Positions 44,871-52,531 of a stretch of DNA of 64,000 nt are shown here, piece after piece. The notes below the pieces were generated by a model that saw only the letters and a program-made list of their open reading frames with translations, was not told the origin of the DNA and did not search any database. Each line of letters starts with the position of its first letter. The stretch's first letter is position 1. Where the stretch lies: assembly GCF_900112695.1 (NCBI RefSeq), contig NZ_FOMT01000003.1, positions 558,001 through 622,000 of the forward strand, read 5' to 3'. Position numbers and translations under genes: made by a program. Source of the stretch: Paenibacillus catalpae. Its GTDB lineage: Bacteria; Bacillota; Bacilli; Paenibacillales; Paenibacillaceae.

Positions 44871-46340
44871 ATGTCAAAATACGTAATCGGGCTTGATCTG
44901 GGCACCACCAGCGCCAAAGCCTGTGTCTTTAACCGGGTTGGCCATCTCGTTGCGGAAGCGGAGGGGCTTGTTCTGTCCGACTATCCGCAGGTAGGCTGGG
45001 TACAGCAGGATGCTGCAGCTATTGAGCGTTCGGCAGTTCTAGCCGTGAAGCATGCGGTGCTGAAGGCAGGCATAGCCAAGGATGAGCTGTCAGCAATCGG
45101 CTTCTCCGCGGCCATGCATTCTCTTGTACCGGTGAGCGGGGAGGGCTTGCCCTTGTCTCCTGCGTTTATCTGGTCGGATGGAAGAGGGACTGATCAGGTT
45201 GACCGTTTGACGGAAGAGGAGCGCCAAAGATTCTATTCGAAAACAGGTACGCCTATTCATCCGATGGCACCATTCATGAAGCTGCTGTGGATGAAGGAAA
45301 CCGGCTTCGAGCCGTACCATGCGGCCGCTTATTTCATGTCGATTAAGGAATATTTGATCTATTGCTGGTTCGGAAAAAGGGTCATAGATTACTCGATGGC
45401 TTCCGCTACCGGTTTGTTTAATCCGTCCACTCTGGCATGGGATGAGGAAATTTTGGAGCTGGCAGGCATTCAGGCTGCTCAGTTATCCGAAATTGTAGCT
45501 CCTGTGACGTTATTGGGAATGATTAAAGAAGAGATTGCAGATGAGATGGGCATTGCCTCTACGGTGCCTGCAGCCATTGGTGCTGCCGACGGCCAGCTGT
45601 CCAATCTGGGGATTGGCGCGCTGCTGCCGGGAGAGGTTGCCGTATCGGTGGGGACAAGCGGAGCGATCCGGCAGGTAACGAATGAGGCGAAGGTCAGCAG
45701 CCGAGGCGAAACGTTCTGTTATTCTTTTACCGAGGATTCCTATATTATTGGCGGTCCAACGAACAACGGGGGCATCGCGCTCCAATGGCTGAAACAGCTG
45801 CTGAACGATCAAGGCAGCTATGAGAGCTTCCTTGCGGAAGCGGGGCAGTCTGCGCCGGGAGCCGAGGGTCTGCTGTTCCTCCCGTACATTAACGGGGAGC
45901 GGGCACCGCTGTGGAATCAACGGGCAAGAGGTAATTTCTACGGAATGACCGTTGCGCATACGAAAGCGCATTACGTGCGTGCTGTGCTTGAAGGTATTAC
46001 TTTTAATTTGTATCAGATTGGACGGGCTCTTGAGCAGCTTGCCGGTCCTTCCCGAAAAATATATGTCAACGGCGGCTTAGCGCGATCGCCAATCTGGCTT
46101 CAGATGATGGCAGATATTTTTGATGCGGAAATTTACGTGTCCGAGAATCATCACAGCGCAGCCTGGGGAGCCGCCTGGCTTGGGCTTGTTGCTATCGGGG
46201 AAGAGAAGGATCTGGCTTCTATCAAGCACAATATCCCGATGGGGGAAGCGGTGCTTCCTAATCGTGAGAACAGCCAGGTTTATAAAGCCGTTTATGATCG
46301 GTACGAGAAATTGGCAGCCGTTATTACAGCATTGTTTTAA
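44871..46340 (+). CDS. gntK: FGGY-family carbohydrate kinase, probable gluconokinase
   Basis: 489 residues from ATG 44871, set by AAAGGAAGG (44854-44862). The FGGY phosphate loops are GLDLGTTSAKACVFN at the N-terminus and GTSGAIRQ, YVNGGLARSPIWLQMMAD in the C-terminal domain. The sequence KTGTPIHPMAPFMKLLWMK is characteristic of gluconokinases such as GntK of Bacillus; xylulokinases differ here. It would phosphorylate D-gluconate to 6-phosphogluconate, feeding the pentose phosphate pathway. Its place between larE and larB ties the nickel epimerase to gluconate. An 88-bp gap separates it from larE but shows no convincing terminator or promoter. Confidence 0.85.
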   Translation: MSKYVIGLDLGTTSAKACVFNRVGHLVAEAEGLVLSDYPQVGWVQQDAAAIERSAVLAVKHAVLKAGIAKDELSAIGFSAAMHSLVPVSGEGLPLSPAFIWSDGRGTDQVDRLTEEERQRFYSKTGTPIHPMAPFMKLLWMKETGFEPYHAAAYFMSIKEYLIYCWFGKRVIDYSMASATGLFNPSTLAWDEEILELAGIQAAQLSEIVAPVTLLGMIKEEIADEMGIASTVPAAIGAADGQLSNLGIGALLPGEVAVSVGTSGAIRQVTNEAKVSSRGETFCYSFTEDSYIIGGPTNNGGIALQWLKQLLNDQGSYESFLAEAGQSAPGAEGLLFLPYINGERAPLWNQRARGNFYGMTVAHTKAHYVRAVLEGITFNLYQIGRALEQLAGPSRKIYVNGGLARSPIWLQMMADIFDAEIYVSENHHSAAWGAAWLGLVAIGEEKDLASIKHNIPMGEAVLPNRENSQVYKAVYDRYEKLAAVITALF

Positions 46341-46373
46341 AAGAGCAGATGATGGGGCTTAAGAGGTGAATAG

Positions 46374-47132
46374 ATGCTTGAAGATGTGCTGAGACAGGTG
46401 CAGGACGGCAGGCTTAGTGTAGAGGATGCGGCTAAACAGCTGGCGACGTTCGAGAATCTCGGTTTTGCGAAGGTGGATCATCACCGGAAGAAACGCCAAG
46501 GGTTCCCGGAAATTGTATATGGCGAGGGCAAATCGGCAGACCAGATTATCGGGATTGCGAAAGCTTTGCAGGCGCAGAACCATGAGGTGCTCATTACCCG
46601 GATATCGCAGGAGAAGGCTGAGCAGCTTCAGAACGTATGCCCGGATTACAGGTATGATCCTGTAGCCAGACTGCTGTTCTGGAAGCATGCTGACCATAGG
46701 GAGAGCAGGCTTAAAGGATATATTGCCGTTGTGGCAGCGGGTACATCGGATCTGGCTGTTGCGGAAGAAGCAGCCGTAACGGCCGAAGTGCTTGGAAGCC
46801 ATGTGCGCCGTTTCTACGATGTTGGCGTGGCGGGCATTCACCGTCTGCTGCATCATGCGGAAGAAATTCAGCAGGCGGCCGTTTCGGTTGTTGTGGCCGG
46901 GATGGAAGGCGCGCTGCCCAGCGTGGTAGGCGGGCTTGTCGCCCATCCGGTTATTGCGGTACCGACCAGTGTGGGCTACGGAGCCAGCTTTAACGGATTG
47001 TCGGCACTCCTTACCATGCTGAATTCATGCGCTTCCGGCATCAGCGTAGTCAACATAGATAACGGATTTGGCGGCGGCTATAACGCTGCCCTTATCCATC
47101 AGCTTATAAATAAAGGAGCCGCTGAATCATGA
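46374..47132 (+). CDS. larB: LarB, NPN cofactor biosynthesis carboxylase/hydrolase
   Basis: 252 residues, usual length. The C-terminal half resembles AIR carboxylase (PurE): VVAAGTSDLAVAEEAAVTAE, YDVGVAGIHRL, VVVAGMEGALPSVVGG and VPTSVGYG. The conserved cysteine near the C-terminus is C219 in LNSCASGISVVNIDNGFG, close to the catalytic C221 of L. plantarum LarB. LarB carboxylates and dephosphoadenylates nicotinic acid adenine dinucleotide, the first step of nickel-pincer nucleotide synthesis. The larC1 start overlaps its stop by 4 bp. Confidence 0.94.
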   Translation: MLEDVLRQVQDGRLSVEDAAKQLATFENLGFAKVDHHRKKRQGFPEIVYGEGKSADQIIGIAKALQAQNHEVLITRISQEKAEQLQNVCPDYRYDPVARLLFWKHADHRESRLKGYIAVVAAGTSDLAVAEEAAVTAEVLGSHVRRFYDVGVAGIHRLLHHAEEIQQAAVSVVVAGMEGALPSVVGGLVAHPVIAVPTSVGYGASFNGLSALLTMLNSCASGISVVNIDNGFGGGYNAALIHQLINKGAAES

Positions 47133-48043
47133 AAACCTTATATATTGACTGCTTCTCCGGCATTAGCGGAGACATGTTTATAGGCGCACTACTTGATGCA
47201 GGCGGTGACGCCGTTCAATTGCAGGAAGAACTGAAGAAGCTCCGGATCGGCGACGAGTATGAGCTGACCTGGAAGCATGTGATGAAGAACGGCATCAAAG
47301 CGCTCAAGTTTGATGTCGAGCTGAAGCATGAGGGGCATGGGCATAGCCATGCGCATGATCACGGGCACAGTCATGAACACGATCATGGGCACAGCCACGA
47401 GCACAATCATGGGCACAGCCACGAGCACAATCATGGGCACAGCCATGCGCATGCTCATGGTCACAGTCATGATCATGATCACGACCACACGCATGATCAC
47501 GGTCATAGCCATAGCCACGATCACGGCCACCATGATCATCGCGCATACAAGGACATCGTCCAGCTTATCGAGAAGTCTGCTTTGTCTGACGCAGTCAAGC
47601 AAACAGCGCTTCAGATATTCAAGAAAATCGGAGAAGCGGAAGGAAAGATTCACGGCCTGCCGCTGGAACGGGTTCATTTTCACGAGGTAGGAGCCGTTGA
47701 TTCGATCGTTGATATCGTTGGCGCTGCCATTCTGCTTCATCAGCTGAAGATCACAACGGTGAGATGCGCTCCCGTACCGGTTGGAGTCGGCAAAATCCGC
47801 ATTGACCATGGCATTTATCCGGTTCCTGCGCCGGCAACTCTCGAAATGCTGAAAGGCATCCCTCTTGAGCAGTCGACAATCAGAGCGGAGCTGACTACGC
47901 CTACCGGAGCTGCGCTTGCTGCTGTCCTTGCAGAGAGCTTTGGACCAATGCCTTCCTTCAAGGTTGAGGTCATTGGTTATGGCGCAGGAACAAAAACGTT
48001 CCCCGAGCATCCTAATGTTTTGCGCGTCGTGATTGGCGAATAG
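47129..48043 (+). CDS. larC: LarC N-terminal chain (LarC1) with histidine-rich region
   Basis: 304 residues. ATG overlaps the larB stop. The N-terminus YIDCFSGISGDMFIGALLDA and later VHFHEVGAVDSIVDIVGAA and PVPVGVGKIRIDHGIYPVPAPAT (interrupted here for length) are hallmark LarC segments. Residues 67-137 contain 36 histidines in 71 positions, a nickel-binding or storage stretch encoded by 24-nt DNA repeats. LarC inserts nickel into the pincer nucleotide using CTP. The chain ends at TAG 48041-48043; the C-terminal part is a separate gene at 48070 in a different frame, with stops that rule out joining by a frameshift. Confidence 0.93.
   Translation: MKTLYIDCFSGISGDMFIGALLDAGGDAVQLQEELKKLRIGDEYELTWKHVMKNGIKALKFDVELKHEGHGHSHAHDHGHSHEHDHGHSHEHNHGHSHEHNHGHSHAHAHGHSHDHDHDHTHDHGHSHSHDHGHHDHRAYKDIVQLIEKSALSDAVKQTALQIFKKIGEAEGKIHGLPLERVHFHEVGAVDSIVDIVGAAILLHQLKITTVRCAPVPVGVGKIRIDHGIYPVPAPATLEMLKGIPLEQSTIRAELTTPTGAALAAVLAESFGPMPSFKVEVIGYGAGTKTFPEHPNVLRVVIGE
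47327..47539 (+). repeat. Tandem repeats coding for the His-rich stretch of LarC1
   Basis: Low-complexity CAT/CAC codons; the clearest unit is 24 nt, beginning CATGGGCACAGCCACGAG, tandemly repeated between about 47386 and 47445. Such repeats are prone to slippage, so the number of histidines may vary between strains. Confidence 0.85.
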
Positions 48044-48069
48044 CTTCTTTAGAATAGGAGTCAGGCGGA

Positions 48070-48558
48070 ATGGAAAATCAGCCGGCATATGAGCATGAAG
48101 ACAACGGAATGATCAAGATGGAAGTAAACCTGGATGATATTCCGGGCGAGTGGCTTGGCTACGTGATGGACTTGCTGTTTGAGGAAGGCGCTAACGATGT
48201 TTTTTATACCCCAATTTATATGAAGAAAAACAGACCGGGAACGATGCTCCAGCTGTTATGCGCTCAGGATAAAGCGGAGGCTATGAAGGACATCTTGTTC
48301 CGGGAGACTACGACGCTTGGCATCCGGTATTATCCGCTAACGGTACATCGGCTGGAGCGGGTGTTTGAGACGGTCATGACCGAGTGGGGCTCCGTCACCG
48401 TGAAAAAAGGCATCTACCGGGGAGAAGTCGTACAATGGGCGCCGGAATATGAGGATTGCAAACGAATTGCGAATTCTCTTGGCATTCCTCTTAAACAAGT
48501 TTATGATAGAGTTCGATTGGAACAAAATGGTTATAGAGAGATGGACAACAACATATAG
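48070..48558 (+). CDS. larC: LarC C-terminal chain (LarC2)
   Basis: 162 residues with its own ribosome binding site AGGAG (48057-48060 region), 9 bp before ATG 48070. GMIKMEVNLDDIPGEWLGYVM (split here) and FEEGANDVFYTPIYMKKNRPG match the C-terminal domain of LarC, which forms the CTP- and nickel-handling part with LarC1. In L. plantarum the two parts are joined by programmed frameshifting; here the reading frame of this gene is closed by TAA at 48013 and TAG at 48055 upstream of its ATG, so it must be initiated on its own and LarC must act as two chains. Confidence 0.92.
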   Translation: MENQPAYEHEDNGMIKMEVNLDDIPGEWLGYVMDLLFEEGANDVFYTPIYMKKNRPGTMLQLLCAQDKAEAMKDILFRETTTLGIRYYPLTVHRLERVFETVMTEWGSVTVKKGIYRGEVVQWAPEYEDCKRIANSLGIPLKQVYDRVRLEQNGYREMDNNI

Positions 48559-48571
48559 GAGGCTAATGGGG

Positions 48572-49216
48572 ATGGGGAGTTTAATAACGGTGCTGCTTCT
48601 TGGCCTGGTACTCGGAATCAAGCATTCGATTGAACCCGACCATATTATTGCCGTCTCAACGATGGTGAGCAACCAGAAAAAGCTGTGGCGTTCGACGCTG
48701 ACGGGTATTTTCTGGGGGATTGGCCATACCAGCACTTTGTTTATTGTTGGTATGGTGCTCGTGCTGTTAAAGGGAGAGCTGCCTGAAGTATGGGCGATGT
48801 CTCTTGAATTTCTGGTAGGCATCATGTTGGTATATCTCGGTTACAAAAATTTTGTATCGGTTAAAACCGCTTACCAGCATTCGCATCAACACGAGAGAGC
48901 CTCCCTCGTAAAAGTGACGGTCATCGGATTTATACACGGTCTCGCCGGAAGTGCCGCGATGGTTCTTCTGACCTTGTCTACCGTTGAATCGGTATGGGAA
49001 TGTGCGTTATACATTCTGGTGTTTGGTATAGGCACGATTACAGGCATGCTGATCTTTACAACAATATTAGGTATTCCTTTTGTATACAGCAAGTCGAACA
49101 TAAGATGGAACCGCGGATTAATGAAAGCCGCCGGTACAGTGAGCTTTTTATTTGGCATTTATTATATGTACAACCTTGGGGTAACAGAGGGACTATTTGA
49201 GTTATGGGTGAAATAA
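48572..49216 (+). CDS. NicO/UreH-family nickel permease
   Basis: 214 residues from ATG 48572, 9 bp after AGGAGG (48557-48562), a site that overlaps the larC2 stop. About six membrane helices. The first has H-x-x-E-P-D-H (GIKHSIEPDHIIAVSTM), the metal-binding signature of NicO/UreH-type transporters, and helix 4 begins HGLAGSAAM. The loop YQHSHQHER is histidine-rich. Related proteins import or export nickel and cobalt; uptake is the sensible role at the end of a nickel-cofactor operon, but direction cannot be read from sequence. A strong terminator follows. Confidence 0.85.
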   Translation: MGSLITVLLLGLVLGIKHSIEPDHIIAVSTMVSNQKKLWRSTLTGIFWGIGHTSTLFIVGMVLVLLKGELPEVWAMSLEFLVGIMLVYLGYKNFVSVKTAYQHSHQHERASLVKVTVIGFIHGLAGSAAMVLLTLSTVESVWECALYILVFGIGTITGMLIFTTILGIPFVYSKSNIRWNRGLMKAAGTVSFLFGIYYMYNLGVTEGLFELWVK

Positions 49217-49231
49217 CGGCCTATAAAACGG

Positions 49232-49278
49232 ACGGGAAGAGATCGTGGTAAGCCACGGTGTTTTCCCGTTTTTTTTGC
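49232..49278 (+). terminator. Rho-independent terminator of the nickel-epimerase operon
   Basis: Outer stem ACGGGAA (49232-49238) / TTCCCGT (49263-49269), inner stem CGTGG (49244-49248) / CCACG (49253-49257), followed by eight T. Confidence 0.92.
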
Positions 49279-49325
49279 GTTGCAATTAACGACAAACAGC
49301 ACTCTTATATAGTCCAAAGGAACTG

Positions 49326-49363
49326 TTCACAAAACAGGAAATTTTGGTAAAATAGGTATTACC
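49326..49363 (+). promoter_or_regulatory. Candidate promoter and operator of the tail-cluster regulator
   Basis: -35 TTCACA (49326-49331), 16 bp, -10 TAAAAT (49348-49353). The -10 lies within a small inverted repeat GGTAA (49346-49350) / TTACC (49359-49363) that could bind a repressor. 79 bp before the start at 49432. Confidence 0.4.
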
Positions 49364-49431
49364 TTTAAATGGATGGTGATGATCAGATAGGTAAGCCAGA
49401 TTATCTTGATACCAGTGGAGGAATGTAAAGC

Positions 49432-49776
49432 ATGCTGCTTGAGGCCCATGTTGAGGTTAAAGATGGCGATCGCCATAGAGTGAAGCAGCTGCTGAAAGCA
49501 TACCCGTCAATGAAAGCGGTAGTCGATATTTCCGTGTGGGATCATAGGGTTGACCAGAATGCAGAATATGCCGGAAAATGCAAAGCGATCGAACGGGCGC
49601 TGGAGGCGCTGCCTTATGAGGGGAAGGAAATTTTGACCCGGTGTTTTTTTGAGCAGAAAAAAGATAAATACATATATGAGTTTGTACTGAAGATACCAAA
49701 GAGCACTTATGATGTCTATAAATCAAGAGCGATACATACGATGTCCTCCATATTAAAAGCAGCCAATTTGATTTAG
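49432..49776 (+). CDS. Small sigma-like/ArpU-type phage regulator
   Basis: 114 residues. The C-terminal half (EALPYEGKEILTRCF, KIPKSTYDVYKSRAIHTMSSIL) resembles the region-4-like helix-turn-helix of phage late-gene activators of the ArpU/Xpf kind; the N-terminal half is unique to me. It lies alone between two terminators directly ahead of the contractile-tail genes and so is the probable activator of that cluster. No confident family hit can be claimed from reading alone. Confidence 0.6.
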   Translation: MLLEAHVEVKDGDRHRVKQLLKAYPSMKAVVDISVWDHRVDQNAEYAGKCKAIERALEALPYEGKEILTRCFFEQKKDKYIYEFVLKIPKSTYDVYKSRAIHTMSSILKAANLI

Positions 49777-49792
49777 TTGACGATAAGAGAGC

Positions 49793-49821
49793 AAAAGCTT
49801 CCTACCGGGAGGCTTTTTTTT
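49793..49821 (+). terminator. Terminator between the regulator and the tail genes
   Basis: AAAAGCTTCC (49793-49802), loop TACCG, GGAGGCTTTT (49808-49817) with one wobble, then T-tract. The following 49822-49986 stretch contains no convincing gene (a 70-codon open frame from 49823 has no ribosome binding site) and no clear promoter. Confidence 0.85.
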
Positions 49822-49986
49822 ATTGGCTTTTTTAGCTGATACAACGCTAGTACTAACGCTGGATAAACAAAACTTAGGCATTCCTTGGGCAAATCTGATG
49901 CGCAACTGGTACAAGCGATGTACCGAAAATAAACCCTGCTCAGCTTACACTGATACAGATTACCTTCAAGAAGGGGCTGATCGATT

Positions 49987-50436
49987 TTGTTTGCTGATAT
50001 GCATTCGATTGCGTCCTTTTGCGGGAAGCTTGTGAGCGCTGAATTGTACATCGGCGATGTTCCCGAGGAGAAGACAATCCCGGCGTTGGCTTTTCCGCCT
50101 CCCCGGATTGCAGACAGCCCGGGCAACCTGGCATCGTTCCGCAAGACGTACACGCTGGTCATCAAGGTGTTCGAAGGCAGCGACAGCAAAGCCTTCACCG
50201 CTGCGGAGAGCATTGCGGATGCAATCCGGTATCCCCGTTACCGGATTCCTTGCCTGACGGAGGACGGAACGGCAACGGGCGAGTTCATTCGGATCGACAA
50301 GCTGGACCTTCAGATGGGCGGCAGCGGTGAAGCTCATTTAACGCTGGAGTGGACGAGACAGATTGGCTTTGATAGGGAGACCTACGAGAAAGTGAATACC
50401 TTAACGGTTATGGAAAGGGTGAAAAGCGATGCCTAG
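49987..50436 (+). CDS. Putative tail terminator/completion protein
   Basis: 149 residues starting at TTG 49987 with AAGGGG (49971-49976) 10 bp before. No motif I can name. It has mixed alpha/beta character: an N-terminal helix (HSIASFCGKLVSAELYIG), FRKTYTLVIKVFEGSD and a final strand-rich HLTLEWTRQIGFDRE, the pattern of small tail-terminator proteins. By position, just before the sheath gene, it corresponds to the XkdI/XkdJ place in PBSX. It overlaps the next gene by 8 bp. Function inferred from position only. Confidence 0.55.
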   Translation: MFADMHSIASFCGKLVSAELYIGDVPEEKTIPALAFPPPRIADSPGNLASFRKTYTLVIKVFEGSDSKAFTAAESIADAIRYPRYRIPCLTEDGTATGEFIRIDKLDLQMGGSGEAHLTLEWTRQIGFDRETYEKVNTLTVMERVKSDA

Positions 50437-50692
50437 ACCAAGGAAAAGCGAGGTTCAGCCGCCACCGGCAATAGTGCCCGCAGAAGCGCTCGAAAGCGCA
50501 CCGGCTGCAGCCGGACTGGAAACGGTAGAGACAAGATATTCGGCAGAAAGCCTGCGCCGTAACGCACGGCAGCTGTTCCAGGTTAATCCTGAAGTTGTAG
50601 ATGGCGCTTTATATGGAACGAGCGGTCGGGAGCTTACCATTGCCGAAGCGCAGTCATTAATCAAGGCCTATATGCAAAGGGAGGTTCGTTAA
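50429..50692 (+). CDS. Small tail-cluster protein of unknown function
   Basis: 87 residues. A Pro/Ala-rich N-terminus (EVQPPPAIVPAEALESAPAA) is followed by a compact helical C-terminus (RYSAESLRRNARQLFQVNPE, TIAEAQSLIKAYMQREV). Overlaps the preceding gene by 8 bp and ends 1 bp before the sheath gene, so it belongs to the tail operon. The C-terminal helical pattern resembles short proteins encoded next to sheath genes in PBSX-like elements. Not recognised further. Confidence 0.75.
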   Translation: MPRPRKSEVQPPPAIVPAEALESAPAAAGLETVETRYSAESLRRNARQLFQVNPEVVDGALYGTSGRELTIAEAQSLIKAYMQREVR

Positions 50693-50693
50693 G

Positions 50694-52049
50694 ATGGCGG
50701 GAGGAACATGGATTCAAGGCGTGGAGAAGGTAAGACCCGGTCTGTATATGAATTTTAAGATTGCAGCGCTTGAGCGGATCAAATCCGGCGAGCGGGGAAC
50801 GGTCACGATCCCGCTTGAACTAAGCTGGGGGCAGCCGCGTACGTTCCTGAAGATTGAGACGGACGGCGATGTACTTGATCTGCTTGGTTACGACATCAAC
50901 GATCCGAAGGTAGTCAAAATACGTGAAGCCAAGAAGCGGGCAAAGACCTTGCTGGTTTACCGGCTGAATGAAGGGGAACGCGCGAAAGCAACATTTGGCA
51001 CAGATGCTAACGTAACAACGGCAACGGCTGTACATACAGGTATCCGGGGCAATGATATTACGATTTCCTCAGAGGATGATCCATCCGGCGCCGCCAAAAA
51101 GCTGGTCAAGACGCTCGTAAGCGGCCGCGTTGTTGATCAGCAGCTTGTCAGCACCGCAGCCGAGCTGAAGGCAAATGCATGGGTAACCTTTTCCGGCACG
51201 GCTGGCGTCGACAAGACGGCAGGCGCTCCGCTGACAGGAGGAACAGACGGAACGGTGAAAGGCGAGGATCATACAGCGTATCTGGAAGCAACGGAGACTC
51301 AGCATTTTGACGTTATCGCTTATCCATTTTCCGATCCCGGTCTGAAAATTTCGTTTATCTCGTTTATCAAACGGATGCGCGAGGAAGAAGGCAAGAAGAT
51401 TCAAGGCGTTATCGCATCGCCGGTGAATAACGGGGCATTTACGAACATTTCCGACTATGAAGGCATTGTCAGTGTCGGCAACGGGGTTGTGCTGCTGGAC
51501 GGTACAACGCTTAGCGCGCTTGATGCTGTTGCTTGGGTAGCCGGAGCAACCGCTGGCGCTTCTATCATTCAGTCCAATACATACAGCGCTTATGAAGGAG
51601 CTGTTGACGCCAATCCGCGTCTGAAGAACAGCCAAGTCATCGAGGCGCTCAAAAAGGGCCAGTTCGTCTTTGTTCATGACGGCGTGAAGGTGAAAGTCGA
51701 GCAGGATATTAATTCCCTGGTTTCCTATTCGCAAACGCGGAACGGCCGCTTTTCCAAAAACCGCGTAGTCCGCGTCCTGGACGCGATCGCAAATGATTTT
51801 GCAAGTGTGGCGAACGACAGCTATATCGGCAAAATCGATAATAACGGGGATGGACATGCGCTTCTGAAGGCTGCTGCCAATCAGTATTTACGCGACCTCC
51901 AAGACGCCGGCGCGATCCAGAACGTTGATTTTATTAAAGACTTCGAGATTGATACGGTTCGCTCGGTAGGCGACGAAGTGTATGTCAATCTGGGCATTCA
52001 GCCGGTTGATAGCATGGAGAAATTTTTCTTTACGGTGGAGGTGCGATAA
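50694..52049 (+). CDS. xkdK: Contractile tail sheath protein, XkdK-like
   Basis: 451 residues. MAGGTWIQGVEKVRPGLYMNF is a typical start of Firmicute sheath proteins (first 20 residues; GTW-x-x-x-x-K-x-R-P-G-x-Y-x-N-F). The rest shows sheath features: AWVAGATAGASIIQSNTY, KGQFVFVHDGVKVKVEQDIN, and the C-terminal GDEVYVNLGIQPVDSMEKFF domain that contacts neighbouring subunits. It polymerises around the inner tube and contracts on firing. The tube gene follows 3 bp later. Confidence 0.93.
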   Translation: MAGGTWIQGVEKVRPGLYMNFKIAALERIKSGERGTVTIPLELSWGQPRTFLKIETDGDVLDLLGYDINDPKVVKIREAKKRAKTLLVYRLNEGERAKATFGTDANVTTATAVHTGIRGNDITISSEDDPSGAAKKLVKTLVSGRVVDQQLVSTAAELKANAWVTFSGTAGVDKTAGAPLTGGTDGTVKGEDHTAYLEATETQHFDVIAYPFSDPGLKISFISFIKRMREEEGKKIQGVIASPVNNGAFTNISDYEGIVSVGNGVVLLDGTTLSALDAVAWVAGATAGASIIQSNTYSAYEGAVDANPRLKNSQVIEALKKGQFVFVHDGVKVKVEQDINSLVSYSQTRNGRFSKNRVVRVLDAIANDFASVANDSYIGKIDNNGDGHALLKAAANQYLRDLQDAGAIQNVDFIKDFEIDTVRSVGDEVYVNLGIQPVDSMEKFFFTVEVR

Positions 52050-52052
52050 GCG

Positions 52053-52502
52053 ATGGCAAAATTCCGTGCGGATAATACGATCAACGGCCGGGAAGCAAGA
52101 CTGTTCATTGACAGTGAGGAAATCGGCTACGCCAAGTCGTTTGAGGCGACGATCGAGAAGAACAAGGTGGACGTGGCGGTTCTTGGCAACCGCTGGCTTG
52201 GCAAGAAGACGACCTCCTTAAGCGGAACGGGTACGCTGACCCTTTATAAAGTAACGACAAAGTTTTCGAAAATGCTGCTGGAATACGCAACAACGGGCAA
52301 GGATGTGTACTTCACGCTGCAAGGCGTGCTTGATGATCCGGGTGCCGGGCGCGGTACGGAGCGTATTACGCTGCTCAATTGCAATATTGATTCGGTGAAA
52401 ATCGGCCAGTTCAACGTTGAAGCCGAGGTGTTGGAGGAAGAAATTCCGTTCACCTTTGAAGGGGCCGAAATACCGGAAGCGCTCAAGGACGGCTTTGAAT
52501 AA
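52053..52502 (+). CDS. xkdM: Tail tube (core) protein, XkdM-like
   Basis: 149 residues. FRADNTINGREARLFIDSE, GKKTTSLSGTGTLTLYKVTT and LNCNIDSVKIGQFNVEAEVLEEE (shortened here) match the XkdM family of beta-barrel tube proteins. It stacks as rings inside the sheath to make the rigid tube. Spacing of 3 bp after the sheath gene implies coupled expression. Confidence 0.93.
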   Translation: MAKFRADNTINGREARLFIDSEEIGYAKSFEATIEKNKVDVAVLGNRWLGKKTTSLSGTGTLTLYKVTTKFSKMLLEYATTGKDVYFTLQGVLDDPGAGRGTERITLLNCNIDSVKIGQFNVEAEVLEEEIPFTFEGAEIPEALKDGFE

Positions 52503-52531
52503 TCATTTCTAACTTGGAAGGGGAATGGACC

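Noticed and set aside
48001..48069. Programmed frameshift joining larC1 and larC2
   Set aside because: Stops at 48013 and 48055 in the larC2 frame close the route, and larC2 has its own ribosome binding site and ATG.
47189..48088. A 299-codon open frame on the reverse strand of larC1
   Set aside because: Produced by the repetitive His codons and antisense to a recognised gene; low-complexity Met/Val-rich translation.
49823..50035. A 70-codon open frame between the regulator terminator and the first tail gene
   Set aside because: No ribosome binding site, starts inside the terminator T-tract and overlaps the tail gene at 49987 in another frame.
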